DNA of 64,000 bases from Azospirillum oryzae (GTDB taxonomy: Bacteria; Pseudomonadota; Alphaproteobacteria; Azospirillales; Azospirillaceae). Location of the stretch: positions 1 to 64,000 of the forward strand of contig NZ_VTTM01000003.1 of NCBI RefSeq assembly GCF_008364795.1. The letters run 5' to 3'. How positions within the stretch are numbered: the first letter of the stretch is position 1; each line of letters opens with the position of its first letter. Made by a program: the position numbers and the translations under genes. The notes below the pieces were generated by a model that was not told the origin of the DNA, searched no databases, and saw only the letters and a program-made list of their open reading frames with translations. Shown one piece after another: positions 10,201 through 18,575 of the stretch.

Positions 10201-10651
10201 GCAGTTCGAGGGCGGATTCGCCGCCGCCGCCGCGCTGGAGGATTCCGAACCGGCGCTCTACCATCTCGACAGCGCCGATCCGGACAAGTTGGCCGTCCGC
10301 ACCCTGGCGGAGGAGATCGCCCGCACCCTGCGCGGCCGGGCGGCCAATCCGCGCTGGATCCAGGGGATGATGCGCCACGGCTATCGCGGCGCGGCGGAGC
10401 TGGCGGCCGGCGTCGACACGCTGTTCGCCTTCGCCGCCACCACCGATGCCGTACGCCCCGCCCATTTCGACCAGCTGTATGACGCGTACGTCGAGGATGC
10501 GGAGGTGTGGGACTTCCTGTCGCATGCCAATCCGGCCGCTGCCCGGCACATTCTGGCGCGCATGAGCGAGGCGCTCGACCGCGGCCTGTGGCATCCCCGC
10601 CGCAACTCCACCGCGGAGGATCTGCGGCGCCTCCGGGAGACCGCCGTATGA
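7259..10651 (+). CDS. cobN: CobN, large subunit of aerobic cobaltochelatase
   Basis: ATP-dependent insertion of cobalt into hydrogenobyrinic acid a,c-diamide, as the large subunit of CobNST. The 1130-residue length is in the family range. The N-terminus MHLLAARQDE...DLGQTPAD is characteristic of CobN, and the conserved block IGAHGTLEWLPGKAVALS lies near residue 520. The cobS and cobT partners are not in the window. Its stop overlaps the cobG start (ATGA). It follows a palindromic repeat, so its promoter or read-through from cobW is uncertain. Confidence 0.96.
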   Translation: MHLLAARQDELDAGPQAEDLGQTPADLVMLSFSDSDLTALAAAWRSARDRLPSLRLANLNRLGHPLSVDLYAENIVAKAKLVVLRLLGGSGYWRYGLDRLSALCRERGIPLAVLPGEAQPDPNLTAYGTVSPDSADRLWRYFTEGGPANMAHLLACAATLAGMPLPHDDPAPVPRFGAYDGWSGPVTANAPVAAVVFYRSHLLAGDLAPIHALCDALAARGLAPRPLFVASLKEPDCAAWMRASLTAQNAAVVVNTTAFSAARDDGSPLEANGSPVLQAILSTTPEAGWQASSRGLGPSDLAMNVVLPEMDGRIIARAIAFKTAGDPDPDLQFAAPALRPIPDRVAFTADLAASWVRLSRTPRAERRLALVLSDYPGPGGGIGHAVGLDSPASTVAMLHRLSAEGYGLSAIPDSAAALMAALTAAPTPTLSLADYQRLAPPEVRARIAQTWGDPAADPACHDGAFAFRILPCGNAVVAVQPSRGHGSLTTAQHHDPDTPPSHGYFAFHLWLRHAVGIHAMVQIGAHGTLEWLPGKAVALSAACWPEIVGGALPTLYPFIVNNPGEGVQARRRLGAVLIGHLTPPPVESGLYGELAALETAIDEYSQATGLDPRRLGMLRETILDLAWKSGVAADCNLRPDDDPDAILSRLDAHLCDIKELQIRDGLHVFGNSPTGERRDRLTAAVARTADPAMVATAVDACGEAEMRALLDGLDGRFVRPGPGGSPARGRADTLPTGRNLYALDPRGVPTPTAWTLGWQAADALITRYLQDHGDWPRRLVVDCWGTPAMRTGGDELAQALALLGVRPIWENGSGRVTGYEIMPAGVLGRPRVDVTLRISGLFRDVFPQQITLFDQAVRAVAVLDEPDDVNPLAATARAEEQRLAASGTDAADARRWATARIFGAAPGIYGTALSGMIARGDWTARADFGAAYLEGGCHAYGAGLEGVPLPALFRRRVGGADALVHHQDQREHDVLSTDGFMQFEGGFAAAAALEDSEPALYHLDSADPDKLAVRTLAEEIARTLRGRAANPRWIQGMMRHGYRGAAELAAGVDTLFAFAATTDAVRPAHFDQLYDAYVEDAEVWDFLSHANPAAARHILARMSEALDRGLWHPRRNSTAEDLRRLRETAV

Positions 10652-11973
10652 CGACCCCCGCCGCCAACCAGCCGAGACGCCGCGGCACCTGCCCCGGCGT
10701 GCTTGCGCCGATGCAGGTCGGCGACGGGTTCCTGCTGCGCGTTCGCGTCCCCGCCGGCGTGCTGCCCGCCGAGCATGCCCGCCGCATCGCGGAACTGGCG
10801 GATCGTTACGGCAACGGTTTGATCGATCTCAGCCACCGCGGCAACCTGCAGCTTCGCGGCATCGCCGCCGACGCGTTGGAACCGGTGACCGACGCCCTGC
10901 GCGACATGGGCTACGTCTTCGCCGACGCGGCGAGCGAGGCCGTGCGCAATGTGCTGTGTTCTCCCACTGCAGGGCTGGACCCATCCGCGCCGATGGACGT
11001 ACGGGGGGCGGCACGTACGCTCGACGCGCGGCTGGCGGCGGACACCGCCCTGCACCGCCTGCCGCCGAAGTTCGGCTGGCTGGTCTGCGGCGGCGGCATC
11101 GGCCATCTGGCGGACAGCAGCACGGACGTACGGTTCGACGCGGTGGACGCGGAACACTTCCGGGTGTCGCTGGGCGGCACGCTGGCGAAAGCGGCCCCGC
11201 TAGGGCTGTGCCGGACCGACGATGTGGCGGATGTGGCGTCGGCGTTGGGCCGCGCCTTCCTGGACCTGCGCGCGTCCTTGCAGGAGCCGCCGCGCCGCAT
11301 GGCGGATTTGGTTGCCGAGATTGGCACTGATGAAATCATCAAGCACCTTTCCCGCCTGACTTCTCCTCTCCCCCCCGGGGAGAGGATCAAGGTGAGGGGG
11401 ACGCATCTCATGGATCTCTTCGGCGATGCCGAACCCCCTCATCCTAACCTTCTCCCCGGGGGGGAGAAGGGATTGATAGCCGGGAAGGTCGTCGCCTTCC
11501 CCTTCGGTCGCCTCACTTCTGCCGCCCTCGCCGCCTTCGCCGCCGCCTGCGTCGAGTTCCGCATCACCCCCTGGCGCGCCCTGATCCTTGTCGCTCCCAC
11601 CACGGACGCAGAGCGCGTCGTCCGCGCCCATGGCGCCATCCTCTCCCACGCCGACCGCCGGCTGAAGCTGACCGCCTGCAGCGGAATGGGCGGCTGCGAT
11701 GTCGGCACCACCGACACCCATGCGATGGCGCTCGCCATCGCCGAGCGCGCAGGCCCCTTGCTGGACCATGTCCGAATGGTGCATGTGTCGGGCTGCGCCA
11801 AGGGCTGCGCCCACCCCGCCATCGCCGATGTCACCCTGACCGCCCGCGACGGGGTGTATGACGTCGCCCTGAACGCAAAACCCGGTGACGCTTCCCCGTA
11901 CACCGGCCTGTCCCCCGCCGACGCCGTGGCCCGCGTCGCGGATCTGTTGACCGAGGAGTCCACCGGTGCCTGA
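10648..11973 (+). CDS. cobG: CobG, precorrin-3B synthase
   Basis: Oxygen-dependent monooxygenase that makes precorrin-3B, the aerobic ring-contraction step. The sulfite/nitrite reductase-like fold is shown by the [4Fe-4S]/siroheme-type cysteines: CSGMGGC then SGCAKGCAHP in the C-terminal third. The 441 residues include an in-frame palindromic element at about residues 239-274, between the two ferredoxin-like halves. The ATG at 10648 overlaps the cobN stop. CobG implies an aerobic B12 route. Confidence 0.94.
   Translation: MTTPAANQPRRRGTCPGVLAPMQVGDGFLLRVRVPAGVLPAEHARRIAELADRYGNGLIDLSHRGNLQLRGIAADALEPVTDALRDMGYVFADAASEAVRNVLCSPTAGLDPSAPMDVRGAARTLDARLAADTALHRLPPKFGWLVCGGGIGHLADSSTDVRFDAVDAEHFRVSLGGTLAKAAPLGLCRTDDVADVASALGRAFLDLRASLQEPPRRMADLVAEIGTDEIIKHLSRLTSPLPPGERIKVRGTHLMDLFGDAEPPHPNLLPGGEKGLIAGKVVAFPFGRLTSAALAAFAAACVEFRITPWRALILVAPTTDAERVVRAHGAILSHADRRLKLTACSGMGGCDVGTTDTHAMALAIAERAGPLLDHVRMVHVSGCAKGCAHPAIADVTLTARDGVYDVALNAKPGDASPYTGLSPADAVARVADLLTEESTGA
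11363..11471. repeat. In-frame palindromic element inside cobG, copy 3
   Basis: Two perfect hairpins, 11365-11385 (9-base arms) and 11448-11470 (10-base arms), enclose a third imperfect stem, GGTGAGGGGG at 11391 with CCCCCTCATC at 11434. It is translated without a stop, contributing SPLPPGERIKVRG and PPHPNLLPGGEKG to CobG. The arms resemble the intergenic elements, although the core differs from copies 1 and 4. Confidence 0.8.
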
Positions 11974-12604
11974 GCCGCTCTACGACTATATCCGCGACGG
12001 AGCGGCCATCTACCGCCAGTCCTTCGCCACCATCCGGGCGGAGGCGGACCTCTCCGCCATTCCCGACGACCTGAAGCCGGTGGCGGTGCGCGTCATCCAC
12101 GCCTGCGGCATGGTCGATGCGGCCCAGGACCTGCTGTTCTCCACCGATGTCGGCGGCGCCGCCCGCGCCGCTCTGCGCGCCGGCGCCCCCATCCTCTGCG
12201 ATAGCGAGATGGTCGCCCATGGCGTGACCCGCGCCCGCCTGCCGGCCGACAATGCGGTCATTTGCACCCTGCGCGATCCCACGGTGCCCGATCTGGCCAG
12301 GACCATCGGCAACACCCGCTCCGCCGCCGCGCTCGACCTGTGGGGCGACCGGCTCGGCGGTTCGGTGGTGGCCATCGGCAACGCGCCGACCGCGCTGTTC
12401 TACCTGCTGGAGATGCTGGCGGCCGGCGCGCCGAAACCGGCGGCGATCCTGGGCTTCCCCGTCGGCTTCGTCGGCGCCATGGAAAGCAAGGAGGCGCTGG
12501 CCGAGAACCCCTTCGGCGTCCCCTATCTGGCGATCCGGGGCCGGCGCGGCGGCAGCGCCATGGCCGCCGCCGCCGTCAACGCCCTGGCGAGCGACGTCGA
12601 ATGA
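11966..12604 (+). CDS. cobH: CobH, precorrin-8X methylmutase
   Basis: Moves the methyl group from C11 to C12 to give hydrogenobyrinic acid. It is 212 residues, the normal size, with the catalytic-histidine motif VIHACGMVDAA near residues 43-53 and the family C-terminus GFVGAMESKEAL. The GTG start at 11966 overlaps cobG by eight bases and is preceded by GAGGAG at a suitable distance. The stop overlaps the cobI start as ATGA. Confidence 0.95.
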   Translation: MPEPLYDYIRDGAAIYRQSFATIRAEADLSAIPDDLKPVAVRVIHACGMVDAAQDLLFSTDVGGAARAALRAGAPILCDSEMVAHGVTRARLPADNAVICTLRDPTVPDLARTIGNTRSAAALDLWGDRLGGSVVAIGNAPTALFYLLEMLAAGAPKPAAILGFPVGFVGAMESKEALAENPFGVPYLAIRGRRGGSAMAAAAVNALASDVE

Positions 12605-13341
12605 GCGGCGAGACCCCCACCTCCGGCACCCTGTTCGGCGTCGGCGTCGGCCCCGGCGATCCGGAACTGATGACGTTGAAGGCGGTGCGCACCATCGGCG
12701 CCTGCCCGGTCGTCGCCTATTTCTGCAAGCGCGGCACCCGGGGCCAGGCCCGCCGCATCGCGGACCAGGCGATCACCGCCGACCAGATCGAATTGCCGAT
12801 GGTCTATCCGGTGACGGTGGAACTGCCGCCGACCCACCCGGACTATGGCCGCCAGATCGAAGCCTTCTTCGACGAGTCCGCCGAGCGCATCGCCGCCCAC
12901 CTCGCCGCCGGCCGCTCCGTCGCCGCGTTGAACGAGGGGGATCCGTTCTTCTACGGCTCCTTCATGCACCTGTTCCTGCGGCTGTCCGGCCGTTTTGCGA
13001 CGGAGGTCGTCCCCGGCGTCACCAGCATGGTGTGCAGCGCTTCTCTGCTGCCACGTCCGCTGATGCTGCGCGACGACGTGCTGTCGGTGATTCCCGGCAC
13101 GCTGGACGAGGAGTCGCTTGTCCGCGCCCTGACCGCCGCCGATGCCTGCGTGGTGATGAAGCTGGGCCAGAACCTGCCCAAGGTCCGCCGCGCCATCGCC
13201 GCCGCCGGACTGGCGGAGCGGGCATGGTACGTGGAGCGCGCCAGCATGGACGAACAGCGCTTCATGCCCTTCCTGGAAGCGCCGGACGTCGCCCCCTACT
13301 TCTCCCAGATCGTCATTCCGGGCGAGGGCAAGCGCGGATGA
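12601..13341 (+). CDS. cobI: CobI, precorrin-2 C20-methyltransferase
   Basis: SAM-dependent tetrapyrrole methylase of 246 residues that methylates C20 of precorrin-2. The opening GVGVGPGDPELMTLKAVRTI is the methylase glycine-rich motif, and the GDPFFYGSFMHL block near residue 117 is typical of CobI/CbiL. The ATG at 12601 overlaps the cobH stop, and the stop overlaps the cobJ start. The aerobic-type neighbours point to the metal-free substrate. Confidence 0.94.
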   Translation: MSGETPTSGTLFGVGVGPGDPELMTLKAVRTIGACPVVAYFCKRGTRGQARRIADQAITADQIELPMVYPVTVELPPTHPDYGRQIEAFFDESAERIAAHLAAGRSVAALNEGDPFFYGSFMHLFLRLSGRFATEVVPGVTSMVCSASLLPRPLMLRDDVLSVIPGTLDEESLVRALTAADACVVMKLGQNLPKVRRAIAAAGLAERAWYVERASMDEQRFMPFLEAPDVAPYFSQIVIPGEGKRG

Positions 13342-14096
13342 GCGGCTGGCTTAAGGTTGTGGGATTGGGGCCGGGCCCGGAGGATTGGCTGACGCCGGAG
13401 GCCCGGCGCGATCTGGCCGAGGCGACCGACCTCGTCGGCTATTTCCCCTATGTCGAGCGTGTGCCGCCGGGAGATCAGGTGCGCCACGCCTCCGACAACC
13501 GGGTGGAACTGGACCGCGCCCGCTTCGCTTTGGATCTGGCGGCGCAGGGCCGGCGGGTGGCGGTGGTGTCGGGCGGAGACCCCGGCATCTTCGCCATGGC
13601 CGCCGCGATCTTCGAGGCGCTGGACGACCCGGCCGCCCCCGAGGCGTGGCATGCGGTGCATCTCTCGGTCGATCCCGGCGTTTCCGCCATGCAGGCCGCC
13701 GCGGCGCGGGCGGGGGCGCCGCTCGGGCATGATTTCTGCGCCATCTCGCTGTCCGACAATCTGAAGCCGTGGGAGGTGGTGCTGCGGCGCCTGCGGCTGG
13801 CGGCGGAGGCGGATTTCGTCATCGCGCTCTACAACCCGATCTCCAAGGCCCGGCCCTGGCAGCTGGGGGCCGCTTTCGACGCCCTGCGCGACATCCGCGC
13901 GCCTGAGACCCCTATCGTGCTGGGCCGCGCCGTCGGCCGTCATGACGAGGAGCTGACGGTGACGACCCTGGGCGAAGTGCAGGCGGAGCAGGCCGACATG
14001 CGCACGCTGGTGATCATCGGCGCGTCGCACACGCGGTTCGTGGCGCGGGCGGATGGCGGGCGCTGGGTCTACACGCCCCGGCATTACCGGGGGTGA
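13338..14096 (+). CDS. cobJ: CobJ, precorrin-3B C17-methyltransferase
   Basis: SAM-dependent enzyme coupling C17 methylation to ring contraction, acting directly after CobG. It is 252 residues. The N-terminus VVGLGPGPEDWLTPEA and the motif VVSGGDPGIFAMA near residue 75 identify the CobJ/CbiH group. The ATG at 13338 overlaps the cobI stop by four bases. A hairpin terminator lies 33 bases past its stop, before the convergent cobK. Confidence 0.95.
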   Translation: MSGWLKVVGLGPGPEDWLTPEARRDLAEATDLVGYFPYVERVPPGDQVRHASDNRVELDRARFALDLAAQGRRVAVVSGGDPGIFAMAAAIFEALDDPAAPEAWHAVHLSVDPGVSAMQAAAARAGAPLGHDFCAISLSDNLKPWEVVLRRLRLAAEADFVIALYNPISKARPWQLGAAFDALRDIRAPETPIVLGRAVGRHDEELTVTTLGEVQAEQADMRTLVIIGASHTRFVARADGGRWVYTPRHYRG

Positions 14097-14129
14097 GGAT
14101 GGGCGTGACGACCAACCCGCCGCGAGTAA

Positions 14130-14153
14130 CCCTCTCCCCGGGGGGGGAGAGGG
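14130..14153. terminator. Bidirectional hairpin between cobJ and cobK
   Basis: A perfect stem, CCCTCTCCCC at 14130-14139 with GGGGAGAGGG at 14144-14153 and a four-G loop, lies between the convergent stops of cobJ (14096) and cobK (14174). There is no T-tract, so termination is inferred from position and stem strength. The arm sequence matches the dispersed palindromic elements. Confidence 0.55.
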
Positions 14154-14173
14154 GGAATCCGCGAGGGGGAGAG

Positions 14174-14914
14174 TCAGCCCACCCCCTCCAGCCACCCCAC
14201 CGCCGCGTCCACGTCGTGCAGTTCCGCCACGCCATTGCCCGCCGGCCGTTCCACCATCACCACCGGCAGGCCCAACTCCCGCGCGGCTTCCAGCTTCGCG
14301 TCGGTCGCCCGTCCGCCACTGTTCTTGCTGACGACCACCTCCACCCCCTGCCCGCGCATCAGCGCCAGTTCGCCCTCCACGGTGAACGGCCCGCGGTCGA
14401 GGATCAGGCTCATGCGCGGCAGGGCCGGCATCGGATCGGGCGGATCGACGGCGCGGATCAGGTAGCGCTTGTCCGGCACCGCCTCGAAGGCCGCGACTTC
14501 CTGCCGGCCGATGGTCAGGAACACGGTGTCGCCCAGGTCGCGCAAGGCCAGTGCCGCAGCCCCCATGTCCGGCACGCCGATCCAGCGGTCGCCCGGCCCC
14601 GCCACCCAGGCCGGTCGGGTCAGCAGGCGCAGCGGCACGCCGGCCTGCGCGCAGGCCACAGCGGCATTGGCAGAGATCTGCGCCGCGAAGGGATGGGTCG
14701 CGTCGATCACCGCCCCGATACCCTCGGCACGCAGGTAATCGGCCAAGCCCTCCACCCCGCCGAAGCCGCCGATGCGGGTCGGCAGCGGCGGCAGCACCGG
14801 GTTCTTCGTGCGGCCGGCCAGCGACACGCGGGCTTCGATGCGCGGATGACCGGCCAGCCTTTTCGCCAGCGCCGTCGCCTCCGTCGTGCCGCCCAGGATC
14901 AGTACTTTGACCAT
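14174..14914 (-). CDS. cobK: CobK, precorrin-6A reductase
   Basis: NAD(P)H-dependent reduction of precorrin-6A. It is 246 residues from the ATG at 14914, opening MVKVLILGGTTEATALA with the dinucleotide-binding GGT motif. DATHPFAAQISANA near residue 81 is diagnostic. It is the only cob gene of the cobN-cobM block on the minus strand, so it needs its own promoter, which must lie in or near the cobL start region. A longer in-frame reading to 15067 would run into cobL and is unlikely. Confidence 0.94.
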   Translation of the reverse strand: MVKVLILGGTTEATALAKRLAGHPRIEARVSLAGRTKNPVLPPLPTRIGGFGGVEGLADYLRAEGIGAVIDATHPFAAQISANAAVACAQAGVPLRLLTRPAWVAGPGDRWIGVPDMGAAALALRDLGDTVFLTIGRQEVAAFEAVPDKRYLIRAVDPPDPMPALPRMSLILDRGPFTVEGELALMRGQGVEVVVSKNSGGRATDAKLEAARELGLPVVMVERPAGNGVAELHDVDAAVGWLEGVG

Positions 14915-14960
14915 CAGCGCCTTGACCAATTCCCCCTCCCCACCCCTCAGGATCGGTGCC

Positions 14961-16208
14961 ATGGATAGCATGGGAACGGCCCGCTGGCTCACCATCGTCG
15001 GCGTCGGCGAGGATGGCTGGGACGGTTTGTCGCCCGCCGCCCGTGCGGCGGTGGAAGGTGCCGCCATCCTCTATGGCGGCAGCCGCCACCTCGATCTCGT
15101 GCCGGTCGTTGCGGGACAGGAACGGCTGAGTTGGCCGTCGCCGATGACCGACGCCTTCCCCGGCCTGCTCGCCTGGCGCGGACAGCGGGTCTGCGTGCTG
15201 GCGAGCGGTGATCCGTCCTGGTACGGCGTCGGCGCCACCCTGTCGCGATTCGTTCCGGCTGCGGAAACGACGGTGATCCCGGCAGCTTCGGCCTTCAGCC
15301 TCGCCGCCTCCCGGCTGGGCTGGCCGTTGCAGGACTGCCGTTGTCTGACCGTTCATGGCCGCCCGCTGGAGCAGGTCGTTCCGCATCTGCAACCGAACGC
15401 CAAACTGCTGCTTCTTTCCTGGGACGGAACGACCCCAGCCAAGCTTGCCGCCCTGCTGCGCGCCCGTGGCTTCGGAAAGTCGCGCCTCACGGTGCTGGAG
15501 GCGATGGGCGGCCGGCGCGAGGGCAGGCTGGAAGCCAGCGCCGATGCCTGGAGCACAGAGCAGGTCGCCGACCTCAACACCATAGCGCTCGACTGCGTCG
15601 CTGCCCCCGGTGCTCGCATCTTGCCGCTTGCCCCCGGCTTGCCGGACGACTGGTTCGAGCATGACGGCCAGATCACCAAGCGCGAGGTGCGCGCCGTCAC
15701 CCTGTCCTTCCTGGCGCCGCGCCGGGGAGAGCTGCTGTGGGATGTCGGCGCCGGGTCGGGGTCGATCGGCATCGAATGGATGCTGCGCGACCCCGCCAAC
15801 CGCGCCATTGCCGTCGAACATCACCCGGAGCGCATCGCCCGCATCCTTGCCAATGCCGCGACCTTCGGCGTCCCCGGCTTGGCCCTGGCGCGCGGCAAGG
15901 CCCCGGCTGCGCTGGATGGGCTGGAGCGGCCGGACGCCATCTTCATCGGCGGCGGGCTGACGGCGGACGGCGTGCTGGCGGCCTGCTGGGACGCCCTGCC
16001 CCCCGGCGGCCGGATCGCCGCCAACGCGGTGACGCTGGAAAGCGAGGCTGTGCTGATCGACGCGCACAAGCGGCTGGGCGGTGAGCTGACCCAGATTTCG
16101 GTGTCCCGCGCCTCGGCTGTCGGCGGCTTCCGCGGCTGGCGGGCGGCGATGCCGGTCACGCTGTGGCGGGCGGAAAAGCCGTATGCGGAGGGCGCATGGA
16201 CCGCCTGA
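14961..16208 (+). CDS. cobL: CobL, precorrin-6Y C5,15-methyltransferase (decarboxylating)
   Basis: Bifunctional enzyme of 415 residues. The N-terminal tetrapyrrole methylase domain (CbiE-like, residues about 12-205) opens [17 protein letters not shown]. The C-terminal class I methyltransferase (CbiT-like, about 225-400) has [17 protein letters not shown]. It methylates C5 and C15 and decarboxylates C12. The start is taken as the ATG at 14961, with an ATG at 14970 as alternative. It overlaps cobE by 13 bases. Confidence 0.95.
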   Translation: MDSMGTARWLTIVGVGEDGWDGLSPAARAAVEGAAILYGGSRHLDLVPVVAGQERLSWPSPMTDAFPGLLAWRGQRVCVLASGDPSWYGVGATLSRFVPAAETTVIPAASAFSLAASRLGWPLQDCRCLTVHGRPLEQVVPHLQPNAKLLLLSWDGTTPAKLAALLRARGFGKSRLTVLEAMGGRREGRLEASADAWSTEQVADLNTIALDCVAAPGARILPLAPGLPDDWFEHDGQITKREVRAVTLSFLAPRRGELLWDVGAGSGSIGIEWMLRDPANRAIAVEHHPERIARILANAATFGVPGLALARGKAPAALDGLERPDAIFIGGGLTADGVLAACWDALPPGGRIAANAVTLESEAVLIDAHKRLGGELTQISVSRASAVGGFRGWRAAMPVTLWRAEKPYAEGAWTA

Positions 16209-16639
16209 CCCCCGATGCCCTGCTGTTCGGCCCGGTCTTCGTCGGTCTCGGCTGCCGCCGCGGCTGCGGCTGGGAGGAGATCGCCGGTCTGGTCGCCGCC
16301 GCCTTCGACGAGGCCGCCTTGCCGGACGCCGCGCGCCAGCTGGCGGCGCTGGCCGCCCCGGCGATGAAGGCAGACGAGGCGGGATTGGCGGAGGCCGCCC
16401 GCGCGCTGGGCCTGCCGCTTCGCTTCATCGGGGAGGACGCGATGCTGGCCGCGCAGGACCGCGTCCACACCCGCTCCGCCACCGTGCTGGCCGCGGTCGG
16501 TCTGGCCTCGGTGGCGGAAGCGGCGGCGCTGGCCGCCGCCGGGCCGGGATCGCGCCTGCTGCTGCCGCGCCGCTCCACCCCCCGCGCCACCGTTGCGCTC
16601 GCCTTGCCCGCAGTCGCCCTTTCGGAGACCCGCTCATGA
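16196..16639 (+). CDS. cobE: CobE, cobalamin biosynthesis protein
   Basis: A 147-residue protein of the CobE/CbiG C-terminal family. The opening [18 protein letters not shown], the conserved [18 protein letters not shown] region and the absence of a CbiG N-terminal domain fit CobE. Its exact chemistry is less defined than that of other Cob proteins; in CbiG the domain is linked to ring opening after contraction. The ATG at 16196 lies within cobL, and the stop overlaps cobM by four bases. Confidence 0.88.
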   Translation: MDRLTPDALLFGPVFVGLGCRRGCGWEEIAGLVAAAFDEAALPDAARQLAALAAPAMKADEAGLAEAARALGLPLRFIGEDAMLAAQDRVHTRSATVLAAVGLASVAEAAALAAAGPGSRLLLPRRSTPRATVALALPAVALSETRS

Positions 16640-17409
16640 CCGTCCATTTCATCGGTGCCGGACCGGGCGCTCCCGACCTGCTGACGCTGCGCGGCCGCGA
16701 CCTGATCGCGCGCTGCCCGGTCTGCCTCTATGCCGGATCGCTGGTCCCGAAGGAGATCATCGCCCATGCCCCCGCCGATGCGCGGATCATCGACACCGCG
16801 CCGCTGACGCTGGAGGAGATCGTCGCCGAGTTCCAGGACGCCCACACCGCCGGCAAGGACGTGGCGCGGCTGCATTCCGGCGACCTGTCGGTCTACAGTG
16901 CGCTCGGCGAACAGACCCGCGCGTTGCGCGAACTCGGCATCCCCTACACCATCACCCCCGGCGTGCCCGCCTTCGCCGCCGCGTCGGCCGCGCTGGGGCG
17001 GGAATTGACCCTTCCGGAAGTCAGCCAGACGCTGATCCTGACCCGCACCGAAGGCCGCGCCTCGGCCATGCCGGCCAACGAGACGCTGGAGGTGCTGGGC
17101 GCCTCGGGCGCCACGCTGGCGATCCACCTGTCGATCCACGTCATCGACCGGGTGGTGGAACGGCTGACCCCGCTCTACGGCGCCGACTGCCCGGCGGCGG
17201 TGGTGTATCGCGCGACCTGGCCGGACGAGCGGGTGCTGCGCGGAACGCTGGCCGACATCGCCGGACAGGTCGCGGCCTCGCCGATGGAACGGACCGCGCT
17301 GATCCTGGTCGGCCCGGCGCTGGGCCATGAGGAGTTCCGCTGCAGCGCGCTCTATGACGGCAGCCATGTCCGCCGCTATCGGGGACTGGGCCAGGAGTTG
17401 GGGGAGTGA
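16636..17409 (+). CDS. cobM: CobM, precorrin-4 C11-methyltransferase
   Basis: SAM-dependent methylase of 257 residues acting at C11. The N-terminus [19 protein letters not shown] and the [15 protein letters not shown] block near residue 80 are diagnostic of CobM/CbiF. It starts on the ATGA overlap with cobE and is the last gene of this plus-strand run. Its 3' end overlaps the convergent cbiD gene by 34 bases. Confidence 0.95.
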   Translation: MTVHFIGAGPGAPDLLTLRGRDLIARCPVCLYAGSLVPKEIIAHAPADARIIDTAPLTLEEIVAEFQDAHTAGKDVARLHSGDLSVYSALGEQTRALRELGIPYTITPGVPAFAAASAALGRELTLPEVSQTLILTRTEGRASAMPANETLEVLGASGATLAIHLSIHVIDRVVERLTPLYGADCPAAVVYRATWPDERVLRGTLADIAGQVAASPMERTALILVGPALGHEEFRCSALYDGSHVRRYRGLGQELGE

Positions 17410-18575
17410 GCCTCTCCCACGATGCGCCCCTGGCGGTCGGTGACCAGCACTTCGACGGCGACAGGCGCGTCTTCCAGCACATCCTGCGCGGCGCGGCGGG
17501 CCAGCTCGGCCACATGATCGGCCAGCCGCAGTCCGGCGGCGTCCGCCAAGCCCAGCACCTGCGCCGCCGTGTTGGCGCCGCGCGCCTGCGCGATGAGGTC
17601 CGGCCCGGCACCAAGATCCGCCAGCCGCCCGGCCAGCCATTCGAAATCAACGCTGTTGCGCTTGCTGTGCAAATCCATCAGCCCGCGCGCCAGCTTGCCG
17701 AACTTGGCGAAGCCGCCGCACAGGGTCAGACGCGGAATGGGGTGCCGACGCAGGTACTTCAGGGTGCCGCCGACGAAATCGCCCATGTCGATCAGCGCCT
17801 GTTCGGACAGGCCGTAGCGCGCGACCACCGCCTTTTCCGACAGGTCGCCGGTGCAGGCCGCGACATGGGTCAGCCCGGCGGCGCGCGCCACGTCGATGCC
17901 GCGCTGGATCGACGCGATCCAGGCCGCGCAGGAATAGGGCACGACGATCCCCGTCGTTCCCAGGATAGACAGCCCACCCAGGATGCCGAGCCGTCCGTTC
18001 ATGGTGCGCTTGGCGAGCTTTTCGCCATTCTCCACCCCGACTTCCACCACCAGATCGGCAGGCTGCCCCGCCTCGGCCGCCGCCTCCCCCACCGCCTGCG
18101 CGATCATGCTGCGCGGCACCGGGTTGATCGCCGGCTCGCCGACGGCAAGCGGCAGGCCGGGCAGGGTCACGGTGCCGACGCCGGGACCGGCGCGGAACGT
18201 CACGCCGCTGCCGGGCGCGCCGCGCCAGACCCGCGCCCGCACCAGCGCGCCATGGGTCACGTCGGGGTCATCGCCGGCATCCTTGACCACGCCGACCATG
18301 GCCCAGGGTCCATCCGGCCCCTCCCCCCGCTCCGTCACTGCCAGGGCGAAGGCCGGGGTCTGGCCGCCGGGCAGGGTCACGGTCACCGGGTCGGGGAACT
18401 CCCCGCCGAACAACGCTGCCGCCGCCGCCCGAGCCGCGGCGGTGGCGCAGGTTCCCGTCGTCCAGCCGCGGCGCAAGGGTGTAGCATGCTCCGGCATGCC
18501 ATCTCCGGCGCGCTCCACGCCGCCTTCCGTCCTCTCCGAGCCCGAGTCCGCGTTCATGTCGTTTGAGTCGTCCAT
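17376..18575 (-). CDS. cbiD: CbiD, precorrin-5 C1-methyltransferase
   Basis: CbiD-family methylase that acts at C1. It is 399 residues from the ATG at 18575; the family core begins [18 protein letters not shown] near residue 33, and [18 protein letters not shown] sequence occurs mid-protein. The first 30 residues are acidic and not family-like, so a later start such as MPEHATPL is possible. CbiD takes the place of CobF, which is not seen here, giving a mixed aerobic pathway. The 5' end overlaps cobA head to head. Confidence 0.9.
   Translation of the reverse strand: MDDSNDMNADSGSERTEGGVERAGDGMPEHATPLRRGWTTGTCATAAARAAAAALFGGEFPDPVTVTLPGGQTPAFALAVTERGEGPDGPWAMVGVVKDAGDDPDVTHGALVRARVWRGAPGSGVTFRAGPGVGTVTLPGLPLAVGEPAINPVPRSMIAQAVGEAAAEAGQPADLVVEVGVENGEKLAKRTMNGRLGILGGLSILGTTGIVVPYSCAAWIASIQRGIDVARAAGLTHVAACTGDLSEKAVVARYGLSEQALIDMGDFVGGTLKYLRRHPIPRLTLCGGFAKFGKLARGLMDLHSKRNSVDFEWLAGRLADLGAGPDLIAQARGANTAAQVLGLADAAGLRLADHVAELARRAAQDVLEDAPVAVEVLVTDRQGRIVGEAHSPNSWPSPR

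Noticed and set aside
8135..10594. Long open frame of 819 codons antisense to cobN
   Set aside because: Shadow of a secure CobN gene, with low-complexity composition.
13296..16067. Open frame of 923 codons antisense to cobJ and cobL, crossing cobK
   Set aside because: Overlaps three well-supported genes and has no recognisable domain.
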